Assembly (NCBI GenBank): GCA_963514095.1
Contig: OY741270.1
Span: forward strand, 16,838,554 to 16,902,553
Reading direction: 5' to 3'
Origin: Eutrigla gurnardus
Taxonomy: Eukaryota; Chordata; Actinopteri; Perciformes; Triglidae
Length of the DNA stretch: 64,000 nucleotides
Under the pieces are notes generated by a model. It saw only the letters and a list, made by a program, of their open reading frames with translations. It was not told the origin of the DNA and searched no databases. How positions within the stretch are numbered: position 1 is the first letter of the stretch; each line of letters starts with the position of its first letter. This document shows, in pieces, positions 50,224 through 59,695 of this stretch. Made by a program: the position numbers and the translations under genes.

Positions 50224-53200
50224 AAAGCTCACAAGTAAGGATCAGCAAAGCAAATATGACCTTTTGGGCTCATTTAATTTGCTACGGTTGGAGGCAGATG
50301 ATGTCTCTGCCGATAAGACCTAAGCCACTGAGGAAACTGCCCGTGGTGTGACACTGCCCGAGTCACACTGTTCTCCCCCTTTCTGTCTGTGTCCATCTGT
50401 GTGTGTGTGTGTGCACTGTACTCCTCCATGCGTTTGTGCATGCGTGTGCTTGTGTATGACATGAGTCACCAGTGTTGGATGAAGATGTTGGTCCCGCTCT
50501 CCCAAAGGTTGTTTTGGAGTCACTGCTTCACATGGCTCCCCCCGGGGGGCCAGTGGCCTCACCATCTTTCTCAGCAGCCTTTGCCAACGCACAGAGAGAG
50601 GGCCAAACGTTGTGCTGTCCAAGAGCAAAGCGGACTGCAGACCTGTTCTATTCAGACACCTACTCTGCTTTGACCCACAGAGATGAATCACAAAGACTTT
50701 CCCAAAGCTCATTTGTGTTTTGTGGATCGCAGCTATTGTCAAAACTACTGCACATGTACAACTGTGACGCCAGTGTCCTTCTCTTAATGCCAGGAGCCGA
50801 CATTGTTCAGTGGCTGATGAAAAACCTCTTCGTTGAGGATCCAGGTAAGCCTGCTGTCATTTCATGTAAGCACAATAGAGCTCAATTCAAGAGGAAGGCT
50901 ATTTCACCCCCACCCCCCCCCCCCCCCCCACTCTCCCTCCACTCATGCCAACAGCTGAAGCCATCCACCTTGGGAGTCTGGTTGCTGCCCATGGCTACAT
51001 CTTCCCCATCTCTGACCACGTCCTGACACTTAAAGATGATGGAACCCTTTATCGCTTTCAGGTACGAGCAGCTCCACCGAGGGAGAATCCTTGATATGTG
51101 TAGGGAGGCCTTTAAATATAGAATAATGAGATGGTAGTCGTTTATCAGAGGGATATGGTTATTGCCTGATGCTAATGAGAGCAATCCTTGCTAAGCCTAT
51201 TACTCACCCCACCAAGGTCGATACTGTATATCCCTGCTGGACGCTGCGTCAGAGCAGGAGGTGGGCCGCAGAACAGGGCCTGCGGGCCAGTCATGCAGCT
51301 TGTTAGAGGAGTGTTTTTTTTTTTTTTCTTCTTCTTCACTCCATCTGATCCAGCATGAACTTTGACAGGTCCCTCTGATGGATAACGGGCTCCACGATGA
51401 CTCATTACTGTGACTTGGCCATTAGAATCCTAATCCTGGCGAGCTACACAAGGTCCCCAATGGGATGCACTGAGCCGGCTGCACGCTGGCTCTGCACTTC
51501 TTCGCCGTCACCAGCCTACCCCTGCTCCTCCCCCTCAATCTACCTCTGAATGCGTTTCTCTTCACCTCTATTTGGTGAGATTAAAAGCCATTATTGTGCC
51601 TGCGCAAGGGAGGGCAGCGTGTGTCACACTTGCTCATTCAGCAAGGGCTAAAAATATTCCCTCTGATGTTGTCGTGATGCAACAGGCCCACGTCATCCGA
51701 ACATGTAAAAAGGAGTCCACGGTGCATTTGAAATGCATTGGCCAGCCTCCATAGCTGTGCTGTGAGGCATAGTGACAGGATTCTTTTGTTTGCTTGTCTA
51801 TAAATAGGTACCATCCCGGTAGAAGACCCATATTTAATATCAACTGTGTACTATTTCTCATTTCTAACTATATATATATTCCTTATGAAAGCAGGCACTT
51901 TTTTTGTTCATTACACTCAAACAAGCACATCCTTCAGCGTCAGCTTTTTGTTCTTAGGCTAATTACCGTTCTGAGTAATAGTGGGAATGAAATATGTGGT
52001 TGAGTACCACCAACTTCTAATTCTGTCCCGTTATTAACAATGCATGATAGATGTGAGTGATCCATTATTAATGGACTTTGGAATGAACTTTGAATGTGTG
52101 ATATCAGTTGCAATAGACAATTAAATATAGATAGAGAGAATATGGCTACTATTGCTCCCCAGATAGTTTATGTGCAGCACGCGGACATCAAGGCTCATCG
52201 TGAAGCAATGAGTCGTCTTTTTGACTTTGCGTGGAAGTGCAGAGGGAGCGTGGGTGGTGGGAGAAATGAGACTCCATCGTTCATATCGGAGAATATTGTT
52301 GTTTATCAAGACACGAGCAAGAACAGGCAAGAACCGAATGTAATTCTGATTATTTGAGTAAATAAACAAACTCTGTTTCGTCCCCCTCTGTTGTCATCAG
52401 TCTCCATACTTCTGGCCTTCAAACTGTTGGGAGCCTGAGAACACAGACTATGGTAAGTCACACTCTGTTTCCAAACCAGTAAGATCTCGCTAATGCCTTC
52501 AGCTGTCTCTCTGATACACAACTCGCACTCTAGATCTGTTGTTGACACTCACTGAATATTGATCCACATAGCCCGGTCCCTGTAATGTATCCGGCCCCCG
52601 AGGAGCCCCCACCACAGAGGATCCTGCGGGATCAGATTAGCCAAACACAATAAAGGGCCGGTCACTGATATGACCACATCTCTGGCTCTTTGCTTGGCAT
52701 TTACTTGAAGCTTGTTATTTTGGAAGACAAGACTTCGCCTGCCTGCTCCAGCAAAACATTCATTACTGTTGATTCACACAGTTGAGCCCTCAGTAAAAAA
52801 AAAGAGCACCATCCATTGGAGATATTCCTTTTTTTGTTTTTGTTTTGTAGTAACAATACAGACAACCCTTTGGACTAACTCTTATTACCCTCTTCATGTC
52901 TCACTCTTTCTCCCTTTCCCCCCTCCAGCCATTTACCTGTGCAAGCGCACCATGCAGAATAAGGCTAGGCTTGAGCTAGCCGACTACGAGGCTGTAAGTA
53001 CACTATCATTTTTTTGTTTAGCGATTGCCATGGGATGTCGCGGTTCAATGCTATCATTGCGCATGGACCATAATATGATGACACACTGAATTTCCTGTTT
53101 TCTTTCACGTGAATGAAAAACAAAAGAGCTGTAACATTGTCCTCTCGGGCCCTGAAATGACAAAATCCATTCATCCCAGCCAAAGTCCAATTATTGAATT

Positions 53201-56200
53201 GTAAACTTTTATACAAAGCCATCAAGGGTCGCGTTTCTTTTTCAGGAGCACGATTTGTCAGACTACAATGCAGTCATTCACTGGTCCCAAATGTAAATAT
53301 CTATAGGCCTACTTGCATCAGCAGATCAATCAAGGTCTCATGAGGGGCATTACTGCAGTGCTGATCTCCTGCTGTTATACCATAGCAATCCACTACACTT
53401 CCATATTCAAAATTACTCTGCAACTATCGTCCAGTGGACTTCCTTTCTCTCCTATTCAGGTCACTTTATGCCTCTAGGCCTCATTGCTCTCACTAGTAAT
53501 ATGCCTGCTAGTTGGTACTCAGAATGACTTCTCTCTTTGTAATTCAGGTCATGTTTTGTATCTCTGACAGATGCGTGTTTGAGTGGATGCACAATTTAAT
53601 ATGCAGCTATGTTTACATTATAGAGTTTTAAAGAGCCTTTTAAGCTTTTATTATACAACCCATCATGTGTTTAGTTCCAATAAAGTCTGTGTTTTGCTAG
53701 TTATATTGATAGTATATTAATATTTAATAAAAATTAAATATAATTAATATTATATTTAAAAATAACTCTGGAATGAATATAAGCCCAATGTTAGCCCACA
53801 ACATGCAATTGTTTTCACATACACATATTTAACTAATGAGATAGAAATGGTTAATTATTGGTTCTCTTAGGTGTCTTTTCCAGTCTTTATGCTAAGCTAA
53901 GCTTATCTGCAGTTTGTGGTAGCTTCATATTAACGGTACAAACAAACGTGGTGTCAAAATGAGAACATTTAACTCTCGGGAAGAGAAAACACATTTCCCC
54001 AAATATACACTGATTAATCCAGTAAGTACATATACCAACACAATGCCTGAAACGCCAGCTCAGATGAACTTGTTCAGGGACACGATAGTGAGAGGTCGTC
54101 TCGTCTCAGCAATTGTAATCCAAAGTTATGGCAGCTGTGGCCATCATGGTGAATGGATCATGTAATCATCTAAAGGCCTTCAATTCAAATAACGCTGCAC
54201 CTGATTGGTTCCCCCAGGAAAACCTCGCCCGGCTGCAGAGAGCCTTCGCCAGGAAGTGGGAATTTATCTTCATGCAAGCTGAGGCTCAAGTCAAGTGAGT
54301 GTATGGGTTCACGTGTGAGTCAGAGCATGTTGCCTGTTGATGTCAGAGTCGTGCTAACGTGACACGCTTACAGCAGGAGACAGGGAGGTCAGGTTTATAC
54401 ATTCATGCTAACCTTTGCTTGCTACATGCGTAATTTGAGTGTTATTTCCTCAAGGAAGAGAAATGCTTCAGTTTGCAGTGTCAGTTGCTCTGTTTTCATG
54501 CTTTGACTGCAGGCTTACATGCATTAAATACAGCAAGCATCCCCCTATGGAATTAAACACAATTCTCCTTCTACCTCTTAGTAAGACTCCCATCTGGTGG
54601 CTTGCATGTGTAAACACAGCATTAAAATCTTATGCATCATTTCAGTGAGGAAAGAGTCTTCTTCTCTTGTCTATGCAAATCTCGTCAGGGTTTATGGGCC
54701 ACTGTACAAGTGGGGGTGATATGGAAAGCAATAAGTCTTCTTACATCTGGGGACCAAAGAATATCCAGCAAGGTCTGATCACTAAATGTCAGTTATGTAA
54801 GAGCTCGGCCCCACCAGCAGCAAACGCTAGCCTCGCTTGGTGAGGCAAGCAGACAGGTTAAGACCTAAACCCTTCAGCTTTTTGCTCCCTAATCTGCCCT
54901 GTGGTGTGGTATTAACATGTACCGGTATACGGCTGTCTGTGTGTTTATGTGAGTGACAAAATGATGGGGGCCCTTTATCGCATATAACCTGATATTTCAG
55001 GTATGTGTTGTTTATATAAAACGCCTCTGTTGACAGGATTGACAGGAAGAAGGACAAGGCCGAGAGGAAGATCCTGGACAGCCAGGAGAGGGCATTCTGG
55101 GACGTCCATCGGCCAGTGGTGAGTTGGAGCCAACATCATGACAAAAGGACAGGAAAAGAGGGTGATATGCGGCAACAGCGTCAGAATGGAAATGAACAAA
55201 GAAGCAAGGCAGAAACGAGGGACTGTTATATAGATGGACAATTGTAGCTTTTAAAGCCTGAGAACGGCAGATTCAGCTCCGCACACTGTTCAGCTCCACA
55301 CACTGCTTTGTTGTCGGTAGCAGAATTAGATTTGCTGCCGGTCACTTTGCATACAAGCCTTTTGTGAGGCTTGGCATTGCTGAATAAAGAAACGGCATCA
55401 TATTGTGTGAGGAGGACGGAGGCAGACAATGCATCCTGGAGAAACACTGTTATCTGACCCTGAAACGTGTTTTGTGTCCCGTCGCCTCCCACAGCCAGGC
55501 TGTGTCAACACTACAGAGATGGACATCCGCAAGTGCCGAAGAGAGAGGAACCCACACCGGGTAAAAAAGGTGAGGAGAGGAGACCATGGCAGGTTAGTTT
55601 CCCAAGCCTTTATACATTTATCTTTTACTATAAACCATTGGTTTAATGGAAACACTGAGGTCCAGTATCATCTCACCACTCCTGAAGAATCTTTTCTGAC
55701 GAGCCACCAAAACCTTTCATTATTTATTTTTATTAATTTAACTGCCCAATTACAGTTTCATGTTTATCTCCCTAAATGCTTCAGTGTTTTCCAGTGTTAA
55801 CTTTTTTTTTTTTTTATCACAATGGCAAAAATCGCTGAAGAAATATTTTTTGCAGTCTTGAAGATAAATGTATAAGATATTGTCACGATGATGATATGTA
55901 TAGAAAGTGCATCTATATTTTTCCTTCTTTCTAAAATTCTTTCTAAACACCGAGATATATTTTGTAGTTATGGTGTGTGGGGAGCCGATCCCAGTTGACG
56001 AAGGCTTGGTACACCCTGGACTGGTTCCCAGTCTATCACAGGGCTGACAGATAGACACACACAGCCATTCTCGCTCACATTCACACCTATGGGCAATTTA
56101 AAGTCACCAATTAACCTAATCTGCATGTATTGTGTGCAATTTTAAAACATCCACTCTTCGTTAAACCCCCCCAGATTCCCACACACAATATGCAGACACC

Positions 56201-59200
56201 AAAGGTAGCGACAGCCCAGGTCACACAACGATTACCTGGCATACCTGGCACTACAAGTTAAAGTCCGTGATCTGTCGTGGCTTATCAAAACAACAACAAT
56301 GGCATCCAAACCTAACATGTGTCTCCTCCCGTCTTCTTCAGTCAGTCTATGGGGTTCCAGATGACGGCCAGAGCCAGCCGAGTCCGGTCCACATCAGCTC
56401 TCAGCCAACCAGGAAGCCCACCAAAGAGGACGTTCAGAAGGAGGTAACTCGCGGAGTTAAAGTATTCCTCGATAGGTCATTACCACCGGTCTGCCTCACC
56501 CATCCATCATAAAGACAGTCGGGGACACAGACTGATGAGCTGTTACCTTATTTAGCTTCCTCATCGTTCTCTCTCCCTCTCCATCAGATTACCTTCTTGA
56601 ACATCCAGCTGGACAGACATTGCATGAAGGTTTCCAAAGTGGCCGACAGTCTGATGAGCTACACAGAGCAGTTCATGGAATATGACCCCTTTGTGTCGGC
56701 CACGGAGCCTTCCAATCCCTGGATCAGTGATGACACTTCCTACTGGGACCTGGAGGCAAGGTGAGGTTGGAGGGACCATGTGGGGATGATGGTAGGCTGA
56801 TGATACATTAAAGTCAACGCTGAGGTCAGGTGGGGCATAGAGGTCTCGGTGCTTATGAATTTAGGAAGGATCTGTCTGTTTCTATATCGTCTCAAATCAG
56901 AACTGATGCCGGCATTCCCAAAGGTTAACAGTGTTCTGACATTATGGCGGTCTGCTCTCTGTACAACACGAGGATAAATGACCTCTTTTATTCTATTCTT
57001 TTCTAATCAGTTTTATTCCGAGCGCTCGTGACCCCAGCCAGCAGCGCGTGAAGAAATGGGGCTTCTCTCTGGAGGAGGCGCTTAAAGATCCGGCAGGACG
57101 AGACCAGTTCCTGAAGTTCCTTGAGTCGGAGTTCAGCTCAGAGAACCTGCGGTGAGGCTGACGTTGTACCTCATACCTTTCTTATACATGTAGACGGCTC
57201 ACATTTTGGGGGAAGTCATTGATTTGGATGTGATGCGGCTGTAGGTTCTGGTTAGCAGTGCAGGATCTGAAGCGGCGGCCGCTCCAGGAAGTGTCCTCCA
57301 GGGCGCAGGAGATCTGGCAGGAGTTTCTGGCCGAGGGCGCGCCGAGTTCCATCAACCTGGACTCTCACAGCTACGAGCGCACCAGCCAGAACCTCAAAGA
57401 CCCGGGACGATACAGCTACGAGGACGCTCAGGTGGACTGTGTTGTTTCTTCTTCATGGATGAATTGACTAAAGATGTTCACACATAGCATGCACACGCAC
57501 ACCTGCACCGTTACACTTCATTACAAGCAATACTTGGACATGGAATATGAAACCATAACCTTCAAAAAGACAATCGAAGTATAAGCAAAAAAAAGGTCCT
57601 GATTAAACATCCATGTTTACAACGCACACACTACCGCCATTTATTTCCTCTCCCGTCCACTTGCCCACAGAAACACTGAACCCCGTCCACCCCACCCATG
57701 TACCACATGTGAATGAATGAGAGGGCATGGCGGAACCGAAAGAGAGAGGAGAGGGTGACGGCGTGTGTTTGTGCCAGGGCCTAATGAGGCGAGTAATGCC
57801 ATGAATAGGTTGTTGGGTTGGTTCACCATGAATTCCTCTGATTCAAAGTGGGTTGGGGATGTGTGACGTGGAACGCCTCTCACTAGCAGGACATTACTCA
57901 CCTGTATCTCACAGGACCCCACCGTTAAAGTCAGGCCTTCCGGACTCCCAATCACACATGCGTGCATTTACATTACCATGATCTGACCTCCTTCATTACA
58001 ATCCCTTTTCTCCCAGGCCAACAAATACTTTCTTTCTTTTGCAGGAGCACATATTCAAGCTAATGAAAAGTGACAGCTATGCACGCTTTTTGCGATCCAA
58101 CATCTACCAAGACCTCCTGTTAGCCAGAAAGAAGGTGAGCTGTAAAGATGTGTGATGTAAAAGTAAATGAGGGCTCATATCAATTGTATGTGTGTAGTCA
58201 GGAAATAAACGGGGGCCCTATTTTAATCCCACAAATTCAACGACAAGTGCTGAACTATAAATAGTCTCTCAGCCATTCAACAGCCTTTCCATTAGCAATG
58301 AAGCTTTTCATACAGTATACATTAGCCGACAACAAAAGATACTAAGAATCACTGATATGTGATACATCCACATGGTAGATATACATCCACTGACAAGGGA
58401 GTGTTTAATTTAATTTAATTTAAAGTGTATATACAATGTTCCATGCTGTGCACTGGTCGTTGCATAACCACAAAATTACAGCCCCTGTGAAACTACATCT
58501 ATTAACTCAGTACTGTACATGAAATTGCACATACACATATACATATTTATATATACATTTGTAGCATGTAAGTGTGATCACTTCAAATGGCAAGTCCTTA
58601 ACCTTGAGTTGTTTTGATTACTTTTTCAATGTTTATTGAGGGTGTAAACAGTATTCAGATATTTACTCAAGTAGCAATACCAATGTGTAGAAATAAGTGA
58701 AGTGAAAAAGTTTTTAGCATCATTAATGTTGCAGCTGGTAAAGTTGGGGCAGTTTGATACTGTCATGTGAGTGCTAAGAGAGCCCTTAACAGGCAAAATG
58801 ACAGTGACCAACATGCTGGTGAAAGGAACTGCTACGTTTTGTAAAATGTCAACAGTCTCAGAAAACATGACATCAAAAGAGGAGATGAACAACAGACCTG
58901 CTGTTAATAGAAAATAAGTAGACAGAAAGAGTACATTATATAAGTGCTTGTGTTTGTGACTTTGTTAGGTTCATCTGTTTTGTATTTCTATCTGTGTAAT
59001 TTTGTATGACATGCACAGCTTAACAGTCCGTTAGCTGTGTAATATGGACATTTCCAGCAACTCACAGCTGCCTGTGTTCATGCTAGCCTTTCTGCCCTTT
59101 CCCGTTTGGACACTGCTCCTTCTGCTGGCCTGTCACTGACCCCACTCCATTTCCTAAAAAAAAAAAAAAAAAAATGCCACATTGTCCTTGGCCCTCATTT

Positions 59201-59695
59201 TTGCAATGCTTGGCCCCCCTTTTCCCCTCACTAACTACATCACCCCCTGACCTCCCCCCGTCAACACCCGTACCTGACCCAAACACTCACCCTGCTTCCC
59301 CCCCTCCCAAAACAGCAACCAGCAGACACTGAACAGGGCCGCCGCACCTCCTTGGAGAAGTTCACCCGCAGTGTGGTAAGTCATTTGGAGCTGGGGCTGC
59401 TCATGTCACAAACCACACTGGCTGGCTCACTATCAGTGGCTTTTGCAATTGTAACCATATTACACTCTATTATGGCTCTTTAGACCTGCAATAGGATGTG
59501 TATTTATGAAAAGGATAATATGCTAGTCTCATGAATGGATGCAACCAAGCATTTTAGGTAATAAAAAATAGTTATGTTGTGATTTATTAAGTACTTTCAG
59601 CATCTCAGTCTAATGATGTGTTTTCATTTTAATTGACCTTCTAGGGCAAGTCATTGACGGGAAAGCGCCTGACAGGCCTTATGCAGTCATCCTGA
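26388..59695 (+). CDS. rgs6: rgs6: regulator of G-protein signalling 6 (R7 family), 16 coding exons
   Basis: The spliced product is 498 residues; from memory human RGS6 is about 470-490 depending on isoform. R7 RGS proteins accelerate GTP hydrolysis on Gi/o alpha subunits and act as obligate dimers with G-beta-5 on neuronal and cardiac membranes. Domains in order: DEP (about 40-116), which binds R7BP-type membrane anchors; the helical R7H/DHEX (about 117-215); the GGL domain (about 255-320) that docks G-beta-5, with the NPW motif whose Trp (W310) is typical of R7 proteins where G-gamma has Phe; and the RGS domain (about 337-452) with the G-alpha-contacting E367/N368 in SSENLRFWLAV. The C-terminus is [10 protein letters not shown]. 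All introns are GT-AG and the frame is open throughout. The N-terminal and C-terminal peptides choose RGS6 over RGS7. Confidence 0.96.
26497..26873. mobile_element. MITE with TA ends, mariner-like
   Basis: The left end TACGGATGGGACAATTAGG and right end CCAATAGTCCCATGCCTA are imperfect inverted repeats (about 14 of 17 positions). Each abuts a TA, the target duplication used by Tc1/mariner-type elements. The interior is AT-rich with ATCGTGAATCGCGATGAT near the right end. No transposase ORF, so it is non-autonomous. It starts 25 bases after the rgs6 exon 1 donor. Confidence 0.6.
28619..28810 (+). other. unidentified protein-like ORF in rgs6 intron 1
   Basis: An open frame of 63 codons between TGA 28616-28618 and TAG 28808-28810. 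It includes [20 protein letters not shown] and [14 protein letters not shown]. The first ATG in frame is 28667. The mixed hydrophobic/charged composition looks more protein-like than neighbouring frames, and GATTAAAA at about 28863 could be a poly(A) signal. No pyrimidine tract precedes it, so it is not an obvious exon. It may be a retropseudogene fragment, a short gene or chance. Confidence 0.2.
32466..32492. repeat. uninterrupted poly-C run
   Basis: Twenty-seven cytosines in a row. Its length is likely unreliable in the assembly. Confidence 0.9.
38117..38141. repeat. GA then GGAA microsatellite
   Basis: A short GA run passes directly into GGAA units. Confidence 0.85.
40366..40970. mobile_element. 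second inverted-repeat element nested in the TTAA element
   Basis: GTCCTCC plus ATACGACCACAG at the left (40379-40402) faces TGTGGTCGT plus GGAGGAC at the right (40926-40949). Near-identical words flank it directly: GGAATAGCCACAAG (40366-40379) and GGAATAGCACACAAG (40956-40970). This fits an insertion with a target duplication of about 14 bases, though six extra bases lie between the right inverted repeat and its flank. The core is a G-rich repeat. Confidence 0.45.
40531..40790. repeat. G-rich/CG minisatellite, about 37-bp period
   Basis: Long G-runs alternate with GCGCGC blocks. The word GTAGCGCG recurs near 40579, 40654 and 40691, giving spacings of 75 and 37. GGTCGACGTGTGG borders the tract on both sides (40493-40505 and 40802-40814). 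A telomere-like GGTTAGGGTTAGG lies at 40481-40493. Strong potential for G-quadruplex and Z-DNA. Confidence 0.75.
47270..47470 (+). mobile_element. degraded teleost interspersed repeat, copy 2
   Basis: ATGCTAATCCATCCGGTAG, TTGCTGAGATTTTTCAG and CTGGACCAAACTGGTGAAC follow the order expected for the same family as 21545-21830. Only the 3' half is recognisable. Confidence 0.65.
48661..49194. mobile_element. inverted-repeat MITE (hAT-like)
   Basis: The left end TGTTGTAGTACTCAAGA faces the right end TCTTGACTACAACACT. Between them are many GTCTTG/GTCTCG words, typical of a fish MITE I recall. The 8-bp flanks CGACAGGA and TGACAGCA agree at 6 of 8 positions, compatible with a decayed hAT target duplication. 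No transposase frame. Confidence 0.6.
49644..49945. mobile_element. decayed hAT-type MITE next to rgs6 exon 2
   Basis: The left end reads CAGAGACCTTCAAC, then the short palindrome-rich GGTCCGGGACCCCTAGGG. The right end AAGGTTGAGGAACTCTA is its imperfect inverse. No clear target duplication. It ends 30 bases before the exon at 49975. Confidence 0.45.
49975..50074 (+). CDS. rgs6: rgs6 coding exon 2 (DEP start)
   Basis: Residues 29-62. [20 protein letters not shown], then [13 protein letters not shown], the first helices of the DEP domain. Acceptor CCCCACAG; ends phase 1 before GTTAGT. Confidence 0.96.
50075..50793 (+). other. rgs6: rgs6 intron 2
   Basis: GT-AG intron with a TG microsatellite (50172-50218) and a second short TG run near 50397. 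Nothing else recognised. Confidence 0.85.
50172..50218. repeat. TG microsatellite
   Basis: Interrupted TG repeat 98 bases after the exon 2 donor of rgs6. Confidence 0.9.
50794..50844 (+). CDS. rgs6: rgs6 coding exon 3 (DEP)
   Basis: Residues 62-79, phase 1 at both ends. [17 protein letters not shown] is the DEP core. At 51 bases it is a small exon, secured by conservation and by CCAG and GTAAGC sites. Confidence 0.95.
50907..50929. repeat. poly-C run before rgs6 exon 4
   Basis: C-run broken by one A, ending 25 bases before the exon 4 start. It forms part of the polypyrimidine region of that acceptor. Confidence 0.85.
50955..51061 (+). CDS. rgs6: rgs6 coding exon 4 (DEP end)
   Basis: Residues 79-114. 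[20 protein letters not shown], then [16 protein letters not shown]. Closes the DEP domain. Ends phase 0 before GTACGA. Confidence 0.96.
51062..52400 (+). other. rgs6: rgs6 intron 4
   Basis: GT-AG intron. A T-run near 51310. No repeat family or exon recognised. Confidence 0.85.
52401..52452 (+). CDS. rgs6: rgs6 coding exon 5 (DEP-R7H junction)
   Basis: Residues 115-132. [17 protein letters not shown] is nearly invariant in R7 RGS proteins. Ends phase 1 before GTAAGT. Confidence 0.95.
52453..52928 (+). other. rgs6: rgs6 intron 5
   Basis: GT-AG intron, no structure recognised. Confidence 0.8.
52929..52993 (+). CDS. rgs6: rgs6 coding exon 6 (R7H)
   Basis: Residues 132-153. [20 protein letters not shown], then EA. 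Ends phase 0 before GTAAGT. Confidence 0.96.
52994..54217 (+). other. rgs6: rgs6 intron 6
   Basis: GT-AG intron. Its 3' third holds the repeat at 53861-54010. An AT-rich stretch at about 53700-53760 is otherwise unremarkable. Confidence 0.85.
53861..54010 (+). mobile_element. fish interspersed repeat fragment
   Basis: CCAGTCTTTATGCTAAGCTA, GTAGCTTCATAT and TTTAACTCTCGGGAAGAG appear in the order I recall for a very common percomorph repeat. The family name is not known to me. Confidence 0.65.
54218..54294 (+). CDS. rgs6: rgs6 coding exon 7 (R7H)
   Basis: Residues 154-179. [20 protein letters not shown], then AEAQV. Ends phase 2 inside a Lys codon before GTGAGT. Confidence 0.96.
54295..55036 (+). 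other. rgs6: rgs6 intron 7
   Basis: GT-AG intron, nothing recognised. Confidence 0.8.
55037..55118 (+). CDS. rgs6: rgs6 coding exon 8
   Basis: Residues 179-206. [20 protein letters not shown], then WDVHRPV. Ends phase 0 before GTGAGT. Confidence 0.96.
55119..55494 (+). other. rgs6: rgs6 intron 8
   Basis: GT-AG intron, nothing recognised. Confidence 0.8.
55495..55569 (+). CDS. rgs6: rgs6 coding exon 9
   Basis: Residues 207-231, exactly 25 codons. [20 protein letters not shown], then HRVKK, very close to mammalian RGS6. Confidence 0.95.
55570..56341 (+). other. rgs6: rgs6 intron 9
   Basis: GT-AG intron whose central part is the repeat at 55980-56130. Confidence 0.85.
55980..56130 (+). mobile_element. 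high-copy fish repeat fragment (retroelement-like)
   Basis: GGAGCCGATCCCAG, TACACCCTGGACTGGTTCCC, CAGTCTATCACAGGGCTGAC, TTCACACCTATGGGCAATTT and CACCAATTAACCTAATCTGC form the well-known series of a teleost interspersed repeat. It is probably a LINE 3' end or related, but I cannot assign the family with certainty. Confidence 0.75.
56342..56443 (+). CDS. rgs6: rgs6 coding exon 10
   Basis: Residues 232-265. [20 protein letters not shown], then [14 protein letters not shown], the linker into the GGL domain. Phase 0 at both ends. Confidence 0.95.
56588..56760 (+). CDS. rgs6: rgs6 coding exon 11 (GGL domain)
   Basis: Residues 266-323. [20 protein letters not shown] is the helix that wraps G-beta-5. 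[18 protein letters not shown] holds the NPW motif. Ends phase 2 before GTGAGG. Confidence 0.96.
57011..57151 (+). CDS. rgs6: rgs6 coding exon 12 (RGS domain start)
   Basis: Residues 323-370. [20 protein letters not shown], then [11 protein letters not shown]. Relative to the mammalian protein as remembered, there are about five extra residues at the exon start. A second AG at 57021-57022 is in frame and would remove four of them. Confidence 0.93.
57245..57431 (+). CDS. rgs6: rgs6 coding exon 13 (RGS domain)
   Basis: Residues 370-432. [37 protein letters not shown] and GRYSYEDAQ. The Asn in TSQN is the position equivalent to the G-alpha-switch contact Asn of RGS4. Phase 0 exit at GTGGAC, a weaker donor. 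Confidence 0.95.
57432..58044 (+). other. rgs6: rgs6 intron 13
   Basis: GT-AG intron, nothing recognised. Confidence 0.8.
58045..58134 (+). CDS. rgs6: rgs6 coding exon 14 (RGS domain end)
   Basis: Residues 433-462, 30 codons. [20 protein letters not shown], then [10 protein letters not shown], the last RGS helices. Phase 0 at both ends. Confidence 0.96.
58640..58770 (+). mobile_element. degraded fish interspersed repeat
   Basis: TTTACTCAAGTAGCAATACC, TGTAGAAATAAGTGAAGTG, TTAATGTTGCAGCTGGTAAA and GTTGGGGCAG match the motif order of a common teleost MITE-like repeat as I recall it. No ends seen. Confidence 0.5.
59156..59174. repeat. poly-A run
   Basis: Nineteen adenines in rgs6 intron 14. 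Confidence 0.9.
59316..59375 (+). CDS. rgs6: rgs6 coding exon 15 (probable cassette exon)
   Basis: Residues 463-482. [20 protein letters not shown] in exactly 60 bases, phase 0 at both ends. Skipping it joins RKK to GKSLTGKRL in frame. From memory, mammalian RGS6 has C-terminal isoforms with and without this segment. The conserved Ser/Thr-rich insert suggests the choice is ancient. Confidence 0.9.
59645..59695 (+). CDS. rgs6: rgs6 coding exon 16 (C-terminus, stop)
   Basis: Residues 483-498 and [19 protein letters not shown] is the RGS6-specific tail (mammalian GKSLAGKRL), and it identifies the paralogue by itself. Confidence 0.97.
   Translation, partial: GKSLTGKRLTGLMQSS

Larger units (their letters stand above)
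58135..59315 (+). other. rgs6: rgs6 intron 14
   Basis: GT-AG intron containing a degraded repeat (58640-58770), an A-run and a C-rich 3' end that serves as the polypyrimidine tract of exon 15. Confidence 0.85.
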
